Assembly (NCBI GenBank): GCA_030847615.1
Contig: JAUMIR010000004.1
Location: forward strand, 227,272,501-227,336,500
Length of the DNA: 64,000 bases
Reading direction: 5' to 3'
From: Gambelia wislizenii
Taxonomy: Eukaryota > Chordata > Lepidosauria > Squamata > Crotaphytidae
Made by a program: the position numbers and the translations under genes. Every line of letters begins with the position of its first letter. Positions within the stretch are counted from its first letter, which is position 1. The notes under the pieces were generated by a model. The model was not told where the DNA came from. It saw only the letters and a program-made list of their open reading frames with translations, and made no database searches. This document shows, piece after piece, positions 33,096-44,401 of the stretch.

Positions 33096-33840
33096 GGCCT
33101 GGATTACAGTAGTGATAAAATCTGAACCACCACCACCCCCCCCAGAAATCTAGCCTGATAATGCCATTACAACATGCAGTATTATCCCTGGATCTGGTGC
33201 AATAGTGCCACATGACATATGGCCCTATCCAAACCAGACTCTGGGGATACCACCTAAAACCCAGTTTTGGAAGACTCACAGTTTTCTCCAGAGTTTGCTG
33301 GAAACTCTGGAGAAAACTGTAGTATGGACAAAAGATCCGCACTGGAGTTGGGGGGTGGGGAGGCAGGACAAGCACTACCTGACAGGCACTGCCATTTCTC
33401 CCCTCCTCCATGCTGCCATAGCTGGCTCTGCCTTCCCAGTGCACAGTCACTTGTTCACTATGCACCAGGAAGGCAGAGCCAGAAGCAGCAGTGCCAAGGA
33501 GGGGAGAAATGATGGTTCCTGTTGTCCTGTCCGGGCGGAGTTGTTTGCTCTGACCCTCAGGACAATGAGCTGTATGCTGGTGGCGTACAGCCACTCATTC
33601 TGGCGTACAGCCACTCATTCTGGTGTACAGTCACTCATTCTGAGGACAGAGGGAGTGACTGCACCTGGTGGAGTCACTTGCTCTGACCCTCAGAATGATT
33701 GGCTGTGCACTGGGGGTCTGCCTTCCTGGTGTGCAGCTGCTGGTTATGAGGTCAGACTACACTCAGCACAGTTGCTGCTTCTGACCTCATAACCAGCAGC
33801 CATATACCAGGGGTCTGTCTGCCTTGTTAAAGAATATGCA
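33096..33840 (-). mobile_element. Family C DNA transposon with perfect hairpins
   Basis: Its left part is the reverse complement of 34510-34750: ATCTGGTGCAATAGTGCCAC, ATATGGCCCTATCCAAACCA. Three perfect hairpins follow: 33278-33296/33302-33320 (19-bp arms, 5-nt loop), 33422-33436/33468-33482 (15 bp) and 33736-33756/33780-33800 (21 bp, 23-nt loop). The right border is uncertain. Confidence 0.65.
33581..33640 (+). repeat. Three tandem 20-bp units
   Basis: TGGCGTACAGCCACTCATTC-type units: the first two copies (33581-33600, 33601-33620) are identical and the third differs at two bases. They lie inside the hairpin-rich family C copy. Confidence 0.9.
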
Positions 33841-34100
33841 TGAAGCTCTTTGGGAAGAGGTGTCTGGCTAGGCAGCAGCAGCAGACCTTTAGCAGGGGTT
33901 AAAAATCTGGTGGGAAGATTCGGACTTTGTAGCCAGGTAAATGTGGTGTTTAAATCCTGATCAGAGTGGTCCAAATATTGTGTGGGGCATCTCCAGTGCA
34001 GCTCCAGGCCAAAGAAGTCCGATTTTCAATTGGATTTCTATCCCACATGTAGCCAACCCACTAGCAACACTTTGTTTAATGGGCTTATTCTTCTACCACT

Positions 34101-34758
34101 GGGTTTGGCTACACAGGAGGTAAAAATACAGATGGAATTTGGGCTACTTTGGCCTGGAGCTGTAGTGCATGAAATTTGGACTACTTTGGCATGGATTTCA
34201 ATGCCACACCTTACCTGCCACAGCCTGAGTCTGCATTGAGATTTTTAACACTCACACCCATGAAGCTGTGGGTCCACCACCACTGCTAGCCAGCCATCTC
34301 CTCTCTGAGCTCCATGAAAGTAGAGCCCAAATGCTAGTCGCTCTCTCTGAAGCCAGAACAGGTAGCCAACCTGGCAATGGTGGGGTAGGCCAGGTGTTCT
34401 GACCTCAGAGAGAGGAACTAATGCCAGGGCTCTGCCTTCTGAATGATGAAGTGACACTGAGGAGAAGAGTGGCAGCAGCTCAGGAAGCGCTTGTCCTTTC
34501 ACTTCTCCCCACTCTCCAAATCCAGTGTAGATGGATTGTCCACACTACAATTTTCTCTGGAGTTTCCAGCAAATTCCAAAGAAAACTTCAAGTTTTCTAA
34601 AACCTGGATTAAGGGGGTATTCCCCGAGTCTGATGCAGATAGGGCCATATATCGTATGGCATTATTGCACCAGATTTGGGGGAAAGCTATACAATGTGTG
34701 GTATTATTGGGCCAGATTCTGGAAAGATTTGGGATTTTTCACTAGTGTAAACAAGCCC
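34101..34758 (+). mobile_element. Family C DNA transposon, 3-bp TSD (ACT)
   Basis: Ends GGGTTTGGCTACACAGG and TAGTGTAAACAAGCCC; ACT on both sides (34098-34100 and 34759-34761). The body matches 30863-31645, but this copy has only one of the two ~100-bp hairpins (near 34330-34420). It is 658 bp. Confidence 0.85.
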
Positions 34759-34761
34759 ACT

Positions 34762-35212
34762 GACAGAAGTACTAGTGGTAGTTTTTCACTCCTTGGAGCT
34801 CTCTCTGGGCAGATGAGTGGCATGTTTTGGGGCAGGTGTTTGGGAGACACATGGTCCTCTTGTAGAACCTTGGAGGGCTGAACCAGTACCATGCTCCTGC
34901 CCTTGGAACCTTAATTTTCCCCATTTTTTTAAAAAATAAAACCACCGCACATCTGTTTTAGTCCCTGAACAGGACTTTATTTTGCTAGGAAGTAAACTGG
35001 AAGTCCGCTTGTGGTTAACTTCCTAGTTAAGTGTCTATCCTGGGCTTAAAACCCCTGGGAAGGGTTAACCTACACCAGCCCCAGAAATCTCAACTACATA
35101 CAGAACTAAATGTAGATACTTACTAGCCCAAGTATACCCAGCACTGACCAGGTCTGTGCCCAATGATCCCAAAGGGGTCCATGGTTAGGGATGTTCTAGC
35201 CTCTCAAATCTA
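34762..35212. other. Unassigned sequence
   Basis: No family is recognised. An A/T run with AATAAA lies near 34920-34940. Confidence 0.45.
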
Positions 35213-35448
35213 GGACTGCTGACACACTGCAGAAATAATGCAGTTTAACACTGCTTTAACTGTCATGGCTCAATGCTATGGAATTCTGGAATGTAGTAGT
35301 AATGTGAGATATTTAGCCTCCTCTGTCAGAGAGCTCTGGTGCCACAACAAACTAAAATTCCCAGGACTCCATAGGTTGGAGCCATAATAGTTGCATTATT
35401 TTTAGTGTCAAAGTGCATTATTTCTGCAGTGTATCAGCAGCCTAGGCA
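35213..35448. mobile_element. Family D palindromic MITE
   Basis: GGACTGCTGACACACTGCAG at the left and CTGCAGTGTATCAGCAGCC at the right, with TA on each side. Inside are AATAATGCAGTTTAACACTG and a mirror, plus a small duplication of TTGCATTATTT. Confidence 0.85.
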
Positions 35449-36192
35449 TCTAATTTACATTTAGATATATAATTATATAAACTACAAGAATTTATAATAC
35501 AAATTATTATAATTATACATCTTATTAATTTGCAATCTAATTATACACATTCAATATATTACTCATTGCATTTTTGTCTATTACTGTTTCAGCATTCATA
35601 CCATTTCAGCCTTTGTAACTACTCTTCTGAGAGAACTAGTACAGAGTACTATAATGTTTAAAGTGCAGGACTTGGAACAGAGAGAGCAAAGCTAAAGTCC
35701 CAAAGAACTGGAAAATGGAATTGAGAGACAAGGGTCATGTCCAACTCTGTAACTCTATTGTCAATGTCATTCTTAGATGTGAGACTTCATTTGTTAGCTA
35801 AACACATTTAAAGGCTGATAGAACTGTTCCTTGTAAAATGGGGGGAGGGTCAGAGAGGAAAAAAAAGTGTCTGTACATTTTGCTCCTAACTACACCCCCA
35901 CAATGGCTAGAGACTTACTTGTTTAAAAATGAAAGCTAGGAATCTCAGCCAGATGATGGTCCAAATGGGCATGGGATGGCTTGCCTAGAAACTGGGTGAC
36001 ACCTGGCCAACCAGATGCAGTGATGACTCATGGGAGCAAAAATGTGTGTGTGTGTTTCCTTTCTCCATTTTTTATCTATATTCATAGGGAGTACCTTCTC
36101 TTTGGCTTTAGAGGTAGAAGGATGGGAACAGGGACTGAAGGAGTGTGATTGTGTGAAAGAGAGAATTCATATTAGACCCTGGTGTCATCTTT
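35449..36192. other. AT-rich unassigned sequence
   Basis: 35455-35560 is dominated by ATAATTATA-type text. The rest shows no gene or repeat I can name. Confidence 0.45.
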
Positions 36193-37027
36193 CAGTGTGG
36201 CATAGTGGTTTGAGCATTGGACTACGGAGATGATCAGACATGTCAAAAGTGGCGTTACAGCGACACCAGAAGGTTGCAAAAAGGCTCCCTTACCACACGA
36301 CATTGTTCCCTATCGTTACGCACTTGTTCTGCTCCCGTTCTGCGGGTGCTGTTTTTTTAATTGATGGTGAAAAGCTGGCAATAGATCCCCCACTCCATCT
36401 CTTTCTGTCATGGATTTCCATGTGTGTTACAATGTGCCCCATGTTGCTGGCAATATCCCAGCGTCAATGGGCGGTCTCTGCCAGAACACTTCCAGGTGAG
36501 ATAGGGACATCCAGGTAAGTGATGAACTTTTTATGACCCTCCCCAGGTTACTTGTACATTTTGAAGTGTGTTTTTGTGCTTAGTGTTACTCTTCTGTGTT
36601 ACTTTTATTTTTATTTTTGAATTTCCCACACTCATGTCTTCTTGTGAGAATCTGTGGGATTTCACTCTAGGAAATGAACGGAGCTCTAACTCCTGGGCTG
36701 CCCTGCTGACGGGAGAGGAGGTACATGCAGTGGGGAGGGTGATTGTTCTGGGACAGGGGCATGACAGGGGCAGGAGTGGAGATTGTGGAACAGGAATGCT
36801 TTTTGTGTTCCTGTCTGATAATCTCCTACGACTCTGGAAACCGGGGTTCAAATCCCCACTCGGCCGTGGAAACCCACTGAGTGACCTTGGGCAAGTCACA
36901 CTCTCTCTGCCTCAGAGGAAGGCAATGGCAAACCCTCTCTGAACAAATATTGCCAAGAAAACCCTGTGGTAGGTTCATTTTAGGGTTCATATAAGTCAGA
37001 AATGACTTGAAGGCACACAGCAACAAC
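36193..37027 (+). mobile_element. tRNA-headed SINE split by a family A transposon
   Basis: The head CAGTGTGGCATAGTGGTTTG and GAGCATTGGACTAC stops at 36225. The B-box (GGGGTTCAAATCCC) and body resume at 36827-37027, ending in AAATGACTTGAAGGCACACA and GCAACAACA. The 601-bp element between them duplicated TAC. Confidence 0.9.
36226..36826 (-). mobile_element. Family A DNA transposon, 3-bp TSD (TAC)
   Basis: Inverted ends GGAGATGATCAGACATG and CCTGTCTGATAATCTCC. TAC occurs at 36223-36225 and 36827-36829, inside a SINE whose uninterrupted form is known from other copies here. This makes the borders unambiguous. In this orientation the interior shows CAGGTGAG (36493) and CAGGTAAGT (36512), which read as 5' splice sites. 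Confidence 0.93.
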
Positions 37028-37117
37028 ATCACCTTTTAGATTCAAAAGCATCTTAGGGGAAGAAGAGTGGTATTTCCATTGACTGATCTTTATCCATGAA
37101 GGCTGACGCTAACATTT

Positions 37118-37222
37118 TTGGACTACAACTCCTAGCATCCCCTACTCAACATGGCCTCCTGCCATGCTGACTACGTGGGGGGTTCTGGGAGCTGTCATCC
37201 AAAAGGTTACTTTTCAAAGCTT
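37118..37222. mobile_element. Family F palindromic MITE
   Basis: TTGGACTACAACTCCTAGCA and its mirror GGGAGCTGTCATCCAAAAGG, then TTACTTTTCAAAGCTTTT, as in the copy at 22325-22440. Confidence 0.7.
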
Positions 37223-38624
37223 TTGGAATATGATATGATCTTTCTATCTAGGCATACCTCTCGTGGCCACAGTGACAGATGATTTGTTGTTTGTGTATTT
37301 TTTTATTATATTACAGTACTTTAATGATTGATTTAATAAAAGAACACAGGAGCTGGTATATTAAATTACCTAGGGTGCTAGATCTGGATTCAGATCCCTG
37401 CTGAGTCATGAAGGTTTGTGGATTGCATGTATTTTACCTGTGCCACTTCTAAAATATTGCATATAATGAATGAATAAGGCATAACTTTAAAAAAACCCAG
37501 CAGGGCAAGCATAGAAGTAGAAAAGAAGTGTACATGTAGCTGAAAGCTATCTTGGTTGTTAAACTGCACTGGTTGCTACTACTGAAGTAACTATCTGTTT
37601 TTAAAACAGAACAATTGTTGATCTCTTCAGCAGCAGTAAACACAGTTAGGGGGTCTGATTCTGTACTCTCTTCTTTTTTCCCCCTCCTCCATGGCATGGA
37701 TTTCTTTGGATTCTGGCCTTATCTTAGTGTTGACTTCTGTTTCTAAATGCTGTTATCTTTTGTAAGCCTTCAAGATTAAGATGGGCTGAAAATCCAGAGA
37801 AACAACACACCGCTTTGGTATGGCCAGGGCTTTTCAGTTCCCTCATTTGAAAAATGGCATTGATGTAAGCAGCAGACCCCCTCTTCCGACCCTCTCTGAT
37901 CTTCTGGGCTCTAGAACACACAGAGCAACATCCTGCTGCTCAAAGGGCTGATGTTATTGCATTCTGCAACCTGAAGAGGAAGTCAAATTGGAACAGACAC
38001 CAGGCAGTCTACTGTTACAGCTGTCTGCATTCCTATTGATCTGAGAGGTTTAGTCTGCATTCTGGCTTTATCATCCAGTGGCATCATGATTGCCATCTAT
38101 TCCCTCTCATCCGCCTAACCTGGAAAGCACTTAGAGGGCTGTTATCAAAAGATTCAAGGCCTGGAAAATAAAAAAAGCACACCAGGCTTCAGAGGAAACA
38201 GCTGCCTAGCACCTTTGAAGAAAGTTTCTTGACACTTTTCCCATTTAATTAAACACACACACACACACACACAGAGCCTGGAAACCTAAATGATGTCTCC
38301 TCCTTTGCTGAGCATTGCAGAACAATTTCTATCTGACAGTGTTGGATTATAATGAACCTCTTATTGAGAGTGCCAGCTCAAAACAGACAGACAGCTTGTA
38401 TGCATGTATTCCAATTCCCACCTTGTTAACATAAGAAGAACAGAAAGAAGGATCGGTGTGGGGGAAGATTTATGCAAGGGAATGATCTCCTCCTACTGTA
38501 AAAATGCATGCCTACAGTGGATTCTTCATGTTACTCATTTGGATTGTTTTGGAAATAAAAATGGTCACCTCAATTGGCTGAGGTTAACGAAAAAGGTGTA
38601 ACTCCAATATAAGAGGCTTCCAAT
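37223..38624. other. Unassigned, repeat-poor stretch
   Basis: The longest stretch here free of recognisable transposons apart from a (CA)11 run at 38251-38272. 37930-38220 has mixed composition without repeats and could include conserved non-coding DNA, but I see no diagnostic motif. Confidence 0.4.
38251..38272 (+). repeat. (CA)n microsatellite
   Basis: Eleven CA units. Confidence 0.95.
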
Positions 38625-38629
38625 AACTA

Positions 38630-38800
38630 CTACTACTGCTGCTGCTATTATTATCATTATTATTTCATTATTATTAATGCATTATTATTTCTTACGTGCC
38701 TCTCCACATAGATTGAGTGGGAAACGACAAAAGACAACATACAACATTAAAAACACACAACATTAGTTAAAATGCATGTTTTGTTCCTCATGTATACATC
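38630..38800 (-). mobile_element. L2 3' end with (ATT)n tail
   Basis: On the plus strand: an ATTATTATT-rich run, then TTTCTTACGTGCCTCTCCAC and AACATACAACATTAAAAACA. This is the reverse complement of an L2 3' UTR (compare 42775-42900). Confidence 0.7.
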
Positions 38801-39138
38801 ACCCTTTAAAATTGCCATAGCATAACAGCGAAAAATATAATATCAACAGCATGATCCTCTACTGATATAAAGTGGAGGCTGATACAGCAGCAATGCAACT
38901 AATAAAAAGAGAGTACCCATTTTTAATGGTGGAAATGCATCTTCTCTGATGCTTGTTCACCTGTCATTAAAGTAAGTCATGTAACTAGATTTTTTTTCTG
39001 CCATAGAGAGAGAAATGGCAAAGAGAAGAAACGTAAAAAGGTGATCATGTCATGAGAGATATACAGTCAGCAAGCAGAAAGCAATGAAGTTTAAAAGGAG
39101 CTGGGTGTTGTATGAGGCAATGTAACAGGCAGAAGATT

Positions 39139-39580
39139 GTTGTGTGTTTTCAAGTTGTTTCCATCCTATGGTGATTCTAAGGAAAACCTAATGTGGGGTT
39201 TTCTTGGCAAGATTTGTTCAGAGAGTGTTTGCCTTTGTTTTCCTCTGAGGCTGAGAGAGTTTATTTATTCATTTATTTTATTTATAACCTGCCTTTCTCC
39301 CTATGGCAGGACCTAACCTGGCTCACAACATTTAAAAAACGACACTTGCTAAAAAAAAAAAACACACAAACAAACCCACAGTACAATAAATAAGAATTAA
39401 AAGAAATTAAACCATTATATAATTAAAATTCCACATAAATAATAAAACATTTTAAAAACTCCATAAAAATGAAAATAAATCTTATCCAAGGTCACCCAGT
39501 GAGTTTCTATTGCTGAACAAGGATTCGAATCCTGGTCTCCAGAGTTGTTGTCCAATATTCAAACCACTACACCACACTGA
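39139..39580 (-). mobile_element. tRNA-headed SINE split by an L2 tail
   Basis: The tail half lies at 39139-39259 (TTCAAGTTGTTTCCATCCTA, GGTTTTCTTGGCAAGATTTG). The promoter half is at 39479-39580 (GGATTCGAATCCTGGTCTCC, AACCACTACACCACACTG), which holds intact B-box and A-box text on the minus strand. An L2 3' end fills the gap. Confidence 0.88.
39260..39478 (-). mobile_element. L2 3' end inserted in a SINE
   Basis: A TTTATTTATTCATTTATTTT tail, then ACCTGCCTTTCTCCCTATGG and CTGGCTCACAACATTTAAAA, the reverse of the L2 3' UTR. Confidence 0.8.
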
Positions 39581-40027
39581 TCCTTACTGCACTCTGAGGG
39601 AAAGCAGCAAAGCAGCAGGAATATTCTGTCTTTCCTGCTGCCTTCCTGCATGATGTTGGTGTCCTTCCGGCATCCTTTCATTCTGGTTCCATGGGGGACC
39701 GAGCTAAAACCACAACTTTTTGCAAACAGGTTTTTCTTGTTAGCAAAAAGGCATGGTTTTATCCCGGTCCCGTATGGGACTAGAATGAAAAAACAACAAC
39801 ACCGTGCGGGAAGGCAGCAGGAAAGATGGAACATTCCTGCTGCTTTGACACTTTTCCTTGGAGTGTGGTAAGGCCCAAAGTATGCAGAAGATAGCTATGA
39901 TGAAAATTACAGCAGAATTATCTGCATGTTTACTTGAAAGTAAGCTCCACTGTGTTCACTGGGGTTTTGTCCCATATAAGTGTTCATAGAATTGCAGCCT
40001 GCGTATTCATTTATACCAGGGTTGGTC

Positions 40028-40808
40028 AAAAGTGCTTAAGTCCATTCAGCAGTTCACCTACCTGGGAAGCATCATCTCCTCAGATGCCAAGATTGACAAA
40101 GAGATCGATCACAGACTAGCAAAGGCATATAGCACATTTGGAAGACTTTACAAAAGAGTCTGGAGTAACAAACGCCTGAGGCGAAGCACAAAAATCAGTG
40201 TGTATAGAGCCATTGTACTGTCTATTCTCCTTTATGGGTCTGAAACATGGGTCACCTATCGCCAACACGACTCCTCGAATGCTTTCATCAGCACTGTATA
40301 TGCACAATCCTAAATATACACTGGACTGACTATGTGACAAATGTTGCTGTCCTTGAGCAAGCAGGAATCACCAGCATTGAGGCCATGATATTGAGAACAT
40401 AGCTGCGCTGGGCAGGGCAAGTTTCTAGGATGGAGGACCATCACCTCCCACAAATAGTACTCTACGGTGAACTTGCCACAGGTCAGCGTAAGAGGGGTGC
40501 TCCAAAAAAGCGATACAAGGATTCCCTGAAACAATATCTCAGGCTTGGCCAAATTGATCAACAATGGTCTGCCATGGCTTCACATCGGGAGGCATGGAGA
40601 CGCGCTATCCACAATGCTGCAGCTTTATTTGAGAACTCGCGCCGACAACGCAGAAAGACTCACAACCCGGAAACATCACCCAAGGAGACCTTCTGCTGTG
40701 CTTTCTGCAACTGGACTTGTTTATCTCGGATTGGCCTTTTCAGTCATCGGTGCACTTGCAGAAAGTGCGGGATGAGTCCTTCCTGAATCTTCATTTGCGA
40801 AGAAAAGC

Positions 40809-40838
<30 letters not shown>
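40028..40838 (+). mobile_element. LINE-Z 3' fragment with (GA)n tail
   Basis: It starts in the LKSIQQFTYLGSIISSDAKI block and continues through KAYSTFGRLYKRVWSNKRL. A deletion then frameshifts it, and it resumes with MEDHHLPQIVLYGELATG. It ends in a (GA)15 run at 40809-40838. Homologous to 22595-23705 and 49247-50100. Confidence 0.85.
40430..40786 (+). pseudogene. LINE-Z C-terminal tail with Cys/His knuckle
   Basis: The 118-codon frame ends ETFCCAFCNWTCLSRIGLFSHRCTCRK: a C-x2-C followed 12 residues later by His, like a C2H2-type finger at the end of some non-LTR reverse transcriptases. Before it lies the basic RKRGAPKKRYKDSLKQYL. The upstream RT part is in another frame, so the ORF is broken. 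Confidence 0.75.
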
Positions 40839-40840
<2 letters not shown>

Positions 40841-42679
40841 CAAAAGTAGAGGGTTAAGGGGATGCATTGGCACCACAGGCGACCTCCGGGGGCCACTCCC
40901 TCTGCTGCCACTTTCCCCCTCACCAAACAATTTTTTTTAAAAAAAAAAAATTGCACCAAAATGGCCCCTCTCCACACACCTTAGGGAGCAAGTTTACCCT
41001 ATGTTGCAAACCCTGGGCCATTTTAAGGCTATTTACCTCTGTTTCTGGAAACTGAATTTTGAAGTTCTTAAGTATAAACTTTTGTTAGGATCTTTGCAGT
41101 AATCAGTAAGGTATAGAAGGTGGAGGTTAGGACTCAAAATTATAAAGGAGGGAGAAAGATTTTTGGTGGGATGGATGAGAAATGGATTTCCTTCTCTCCA
41201 GAGCATAGGGATAGAGGGGATAAAATCATGGATTGCTCTTTTGTTTTCATTTATATAAGACTTTTAGTGCAGGCTTTTAACTTAAATTTAAATGGCACTT
41301 TAACATAAAGTTAAAAGTTAAAACTGTCTCTCTTCTAATGTAAATGCAGTTGAATTAGATTTTAGCTTACTAATGATTAATGAAATGAATTAACCCTTTC
41401 CTGCTACCTTTCCTATCTCTGCAACTGAGGGGTTGTCTAGGTGGGCAGTTTGCCCCAGCTTCCCCTCATGTTGAAGCCCTGCAGTCCAAATGACACAGGA
41501 CTCTTGCCCCAAATTGCCTCTGGACAGTTCTGATGATATCCAAGGCAAAGCTGGGGGGAAGGCAGGGTAAACTCTTTTAAAATATTTCAAAATAATCCCC
41601 AGGAAAACATGTACCATGTGAGGAAACCAGGACGGGGCTGGCACAGGAATGCAGGTGTCCGTACTTGCTTGCTGCACTGTATCGCCGGACACCAATGCCG
41701 CTGGTGTTGCTCTGAAGACAGGAAGGAAGCCATGTTGAGGGCCTCCTTCCTGGCTTCAGAGAGTGAGACGTGTGACAGTGGCTGAGGCGCCCACCGATAC
41801 CAGCTAGCATGTGTGTGTGGACTTCTATCTGTTTCATCATGGTAACAGGGTGGTGGTGATTGTGGTTGTGGTGGATCTGGGCCAACTCCAGAGCCAAAAT
41901 ACTTTGGCCAGTGTAGACTGAGTGGCTGCATTGGTATGGTGAAAGTCCCTGCTGAAGGAGGGAGAGTACTGAGGCCGTACATTGTTTCTATGTGTTGTGA
42001 AGGATGAATATGGAAGATATGTTCAGTTCAACAGAAAATGTGTTGAGGTGTATATTCTCCACCTTTCTTTACCTGAATAATATATGTTTGAATTTACAGC
42101 CTAAGTTTGGGGGAAAAAAAATATGAAACTGAACTTCCTGGTGGAATTTTGTACCTATATTCCTCAGGTAAGGTCTCTGGTGGAGATTTGTACCTGGACC
42201 CCTGAGGTGACATCTCTGGAAGATAGTACATCCTTCTAATATTTGTCATCAGGCTGGCTGTTTGTTGATTAGATCAAGTGCTGTTTTTTTTGTATCATGG
42301 AGTCTTTTACCAGATAGTTATTCTCAAAGATTTTTTTTTCTGTGCTCTAAGTTCTCTAAGCAGGATGCCAGAGCATTATAGCCCCCTGCCATGTGACCTG
42401 TTTATCTGAGATGTTTATTCCTTGTCTGACATTCATTTGTCACTGCTGTGATTGGCAGCAGAACTAATTGGAAAGCAATGCTTGTAATTGCTATGGAGAT
42501 GGTGTGGAAGAAGGGTGGGTTAAAGGAGTTCATTTCTGTACTAAGTTTCCACTTGCATCTCCTTTTTTTTTTGCCAGGATAGCATTATGCTGTCATCAAG
42601 AAGGATGAGTGATCCATGAGAGAGCATAGGATTCTGAAGTGTGTTCTTTCCTAAGCACTGCAGTTAGTGTGCGACTACC
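40839..42679. other. Mostly unassigned; possible family C relative at 41428-41930
   Basis: GGGGTTGTCTAGGTGGGC near 41430 and GGCCAGTGTAGACTGAGT near 41908 are weakly inverted, and a GGCTTCAGAGAG-type arm lies near 41750, suggesting a decayed family C element. The rest (41990-42679) shows no gene or repeat I can name. Confidence 0.35.
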
Positions 42680-43300
42680 TTTAAGGATGATTCAGAAACT
42701 GCAGCTGGTATAGAATGCTTCACTTAGATGTGAGGTGATATACCAGCAGAATAACAACTCTGGCTACCATCATTATTATTTTTATTTATTTATTTATTTA
42801 TTTATTTCTTACCCACCTCTCCCCGTGGAGTGAGGCAGGGAACAATACATCCACACAAAATAATTAATATAAATTAAAATACATCTTGATTAAAATACAT
42901 AACTACATCAAAACACACAATATCAGTTTAAAAGAACAAATATAGCCAGTACATTTTAAAACAGTTTAAAATTCACCGTTTAAAATTCATCTGGATAGGC
43001 CTATCAGAGGCCAGGAGTTTTGCTGTGTCAAAACATATGTGGGTGCTGGTTGTGTAAGGGACTGCCTTCTCCTTTTTGAACCCATTTAGCTCTTGAGGTC
43101 ATCCTGAAAGGGCCTCTTGATGATGCCATACACTCCTAAGGTCTACTCCACATTGGTTCAAAACAGAGCCTTTAGTGTGGTGATAAATACTGTGTGGCAC
43201 CCGCTTCCCTTGGAGATTAGACACACTTCAAAAGTGCTTATTCTTACATCATCTTGAAGACATGATTTATTTTTTGCACCACTTCCAAGTATAGTTCAGC
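42680..43300 (+). mobile_element. L2 3' coding fragment split by a reversed L2 tail
   Basis: AGAAACTGCAGCTGGTATAG and ATGCTTCACTTAGATGTGAG (the region coding KLQLVQNA in L2) stop near 42766. The element resumes at about 43040 with GTAAGGGACTGCCTTCTCC, CTTGAGGTCATCCTGAAAGG and CCTTGGAGATTAGACACAC. It is heavily decayed. Confidence 0.65.
42767..43035 (-). mobile_element. L2 3' end, reversed, (ATTT)n tail
   Basis: ATTATTTTTATTTATTTATT then TTCTTACCCACCTCTCCCCG and AATATAAATTAAAATACATC. The inner end GGATAGGCCTATCAGAGGCC is L2 3' UTR in reverse. Confidence 0.75.
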
Positions 43301-44401
43301 CTACCATCTATTTTATGGACAATGTAGCTAGCCATTGGATCTTGGCTTTATGTATCATTTTATAGTCTATGTTTTATGACTGTGGGACCTTGCTTTAAAA
43401 TCTTTAGCATTAAAGATTTCATGTAAGTGAAGAAATTATCCATGGCCCAACACATTTTTAACTGTCCTGCCCACACTGATGTAGCAGCTATGCCAACATG
43501 GTGCTATGTCAACATGGGGCCTTAAAACAGATTCTGCCAGCACAAGGGGATTTAATGGCTATCCAGTTGAAACAAATCAAGGATAGAATACCAGTGTTAG
43601 AAGTCCTTTATGTATGATTTGTAGAATATTAACTATAAACTATTTGGATGATCATAAGGTCAGTGTCGTGGAGGTCACACTCTCCATGGGAAGTGTTATA
43701 TCAACCACACACATACCCCACCGCTTGCATCCCCTTTCAGTTAAGCCTTGCATAGGGAGAAGAGTCTTTATTCTAAGTTTATAGAGTGTCCCCAAATAGG
43801 AAATTGGACTATACACCAGTGAAAGTAGTAGCAGGATGAGCTTTTGTAGTATGCAGGTAAGTGGCCTTAGGATAAGGACCTTGGTAGGACCCTACTCAGT
43901 AAGACCCTCATATCCGCGGATCCTATCTACGGTTTCACTTCTGTACTGTTCACATGACAGACTTTCAGGAGTGAAAGCAGGAAGAATCATCCGGTGCCTT
44001 TGCTTCATTGCCAGGGAGGAGCCACCATCCTCTTCTCCTAGGAAACCAAACACAGCAAGCTTCATCACTCCTCTTCTTTACAGCTAGTCAGTGGTGTTTT
44101 ACTGGTCTCTTTGCCTTACTGTCCTGAAGAGGCATTAATAGAGGCCAGAGAGTTGGGAACAGGCAAGGGAGCATCTCGGATGACTCTTCCACAGTCAGAT
44201 ATACAAGGGAATGAAGCTGCATAATTAAACAGTTCCAATAATAAAAAGATACAGTACAGTATAAAGAAATCCTGTAGCATCTTTGAGGATAACAGAAAAA
44301 AGAATTTTCTAACAAACTGAGAATGTTCTCAGTTTCAAATGTTCTATAGGACTCACTTATATATTTTTTATGCTGAAAGAGACTAACAGGACTATGTCTT
44401 T
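43301..44401. other. Mostly unassigned; Tigger-type fragment at 43897-43950
   Basis: CAGTAAGACCCTCATATCCG and CTATCTACGGTTTCACTTC mark a truncated Tigger-type left end. I see nothing else recognisable. Confidence 0.45.

Noticed and set aside
39559..39871. Duplicated FVPYGTGIK/FILVPWGTEL-like text on both strands
   Set aside because: An inverted repeat around GGTCCCGTATGGGAC-type sequence explains the mirrored frames. It may be a small fold-back element, but I found no ends and no coding support.
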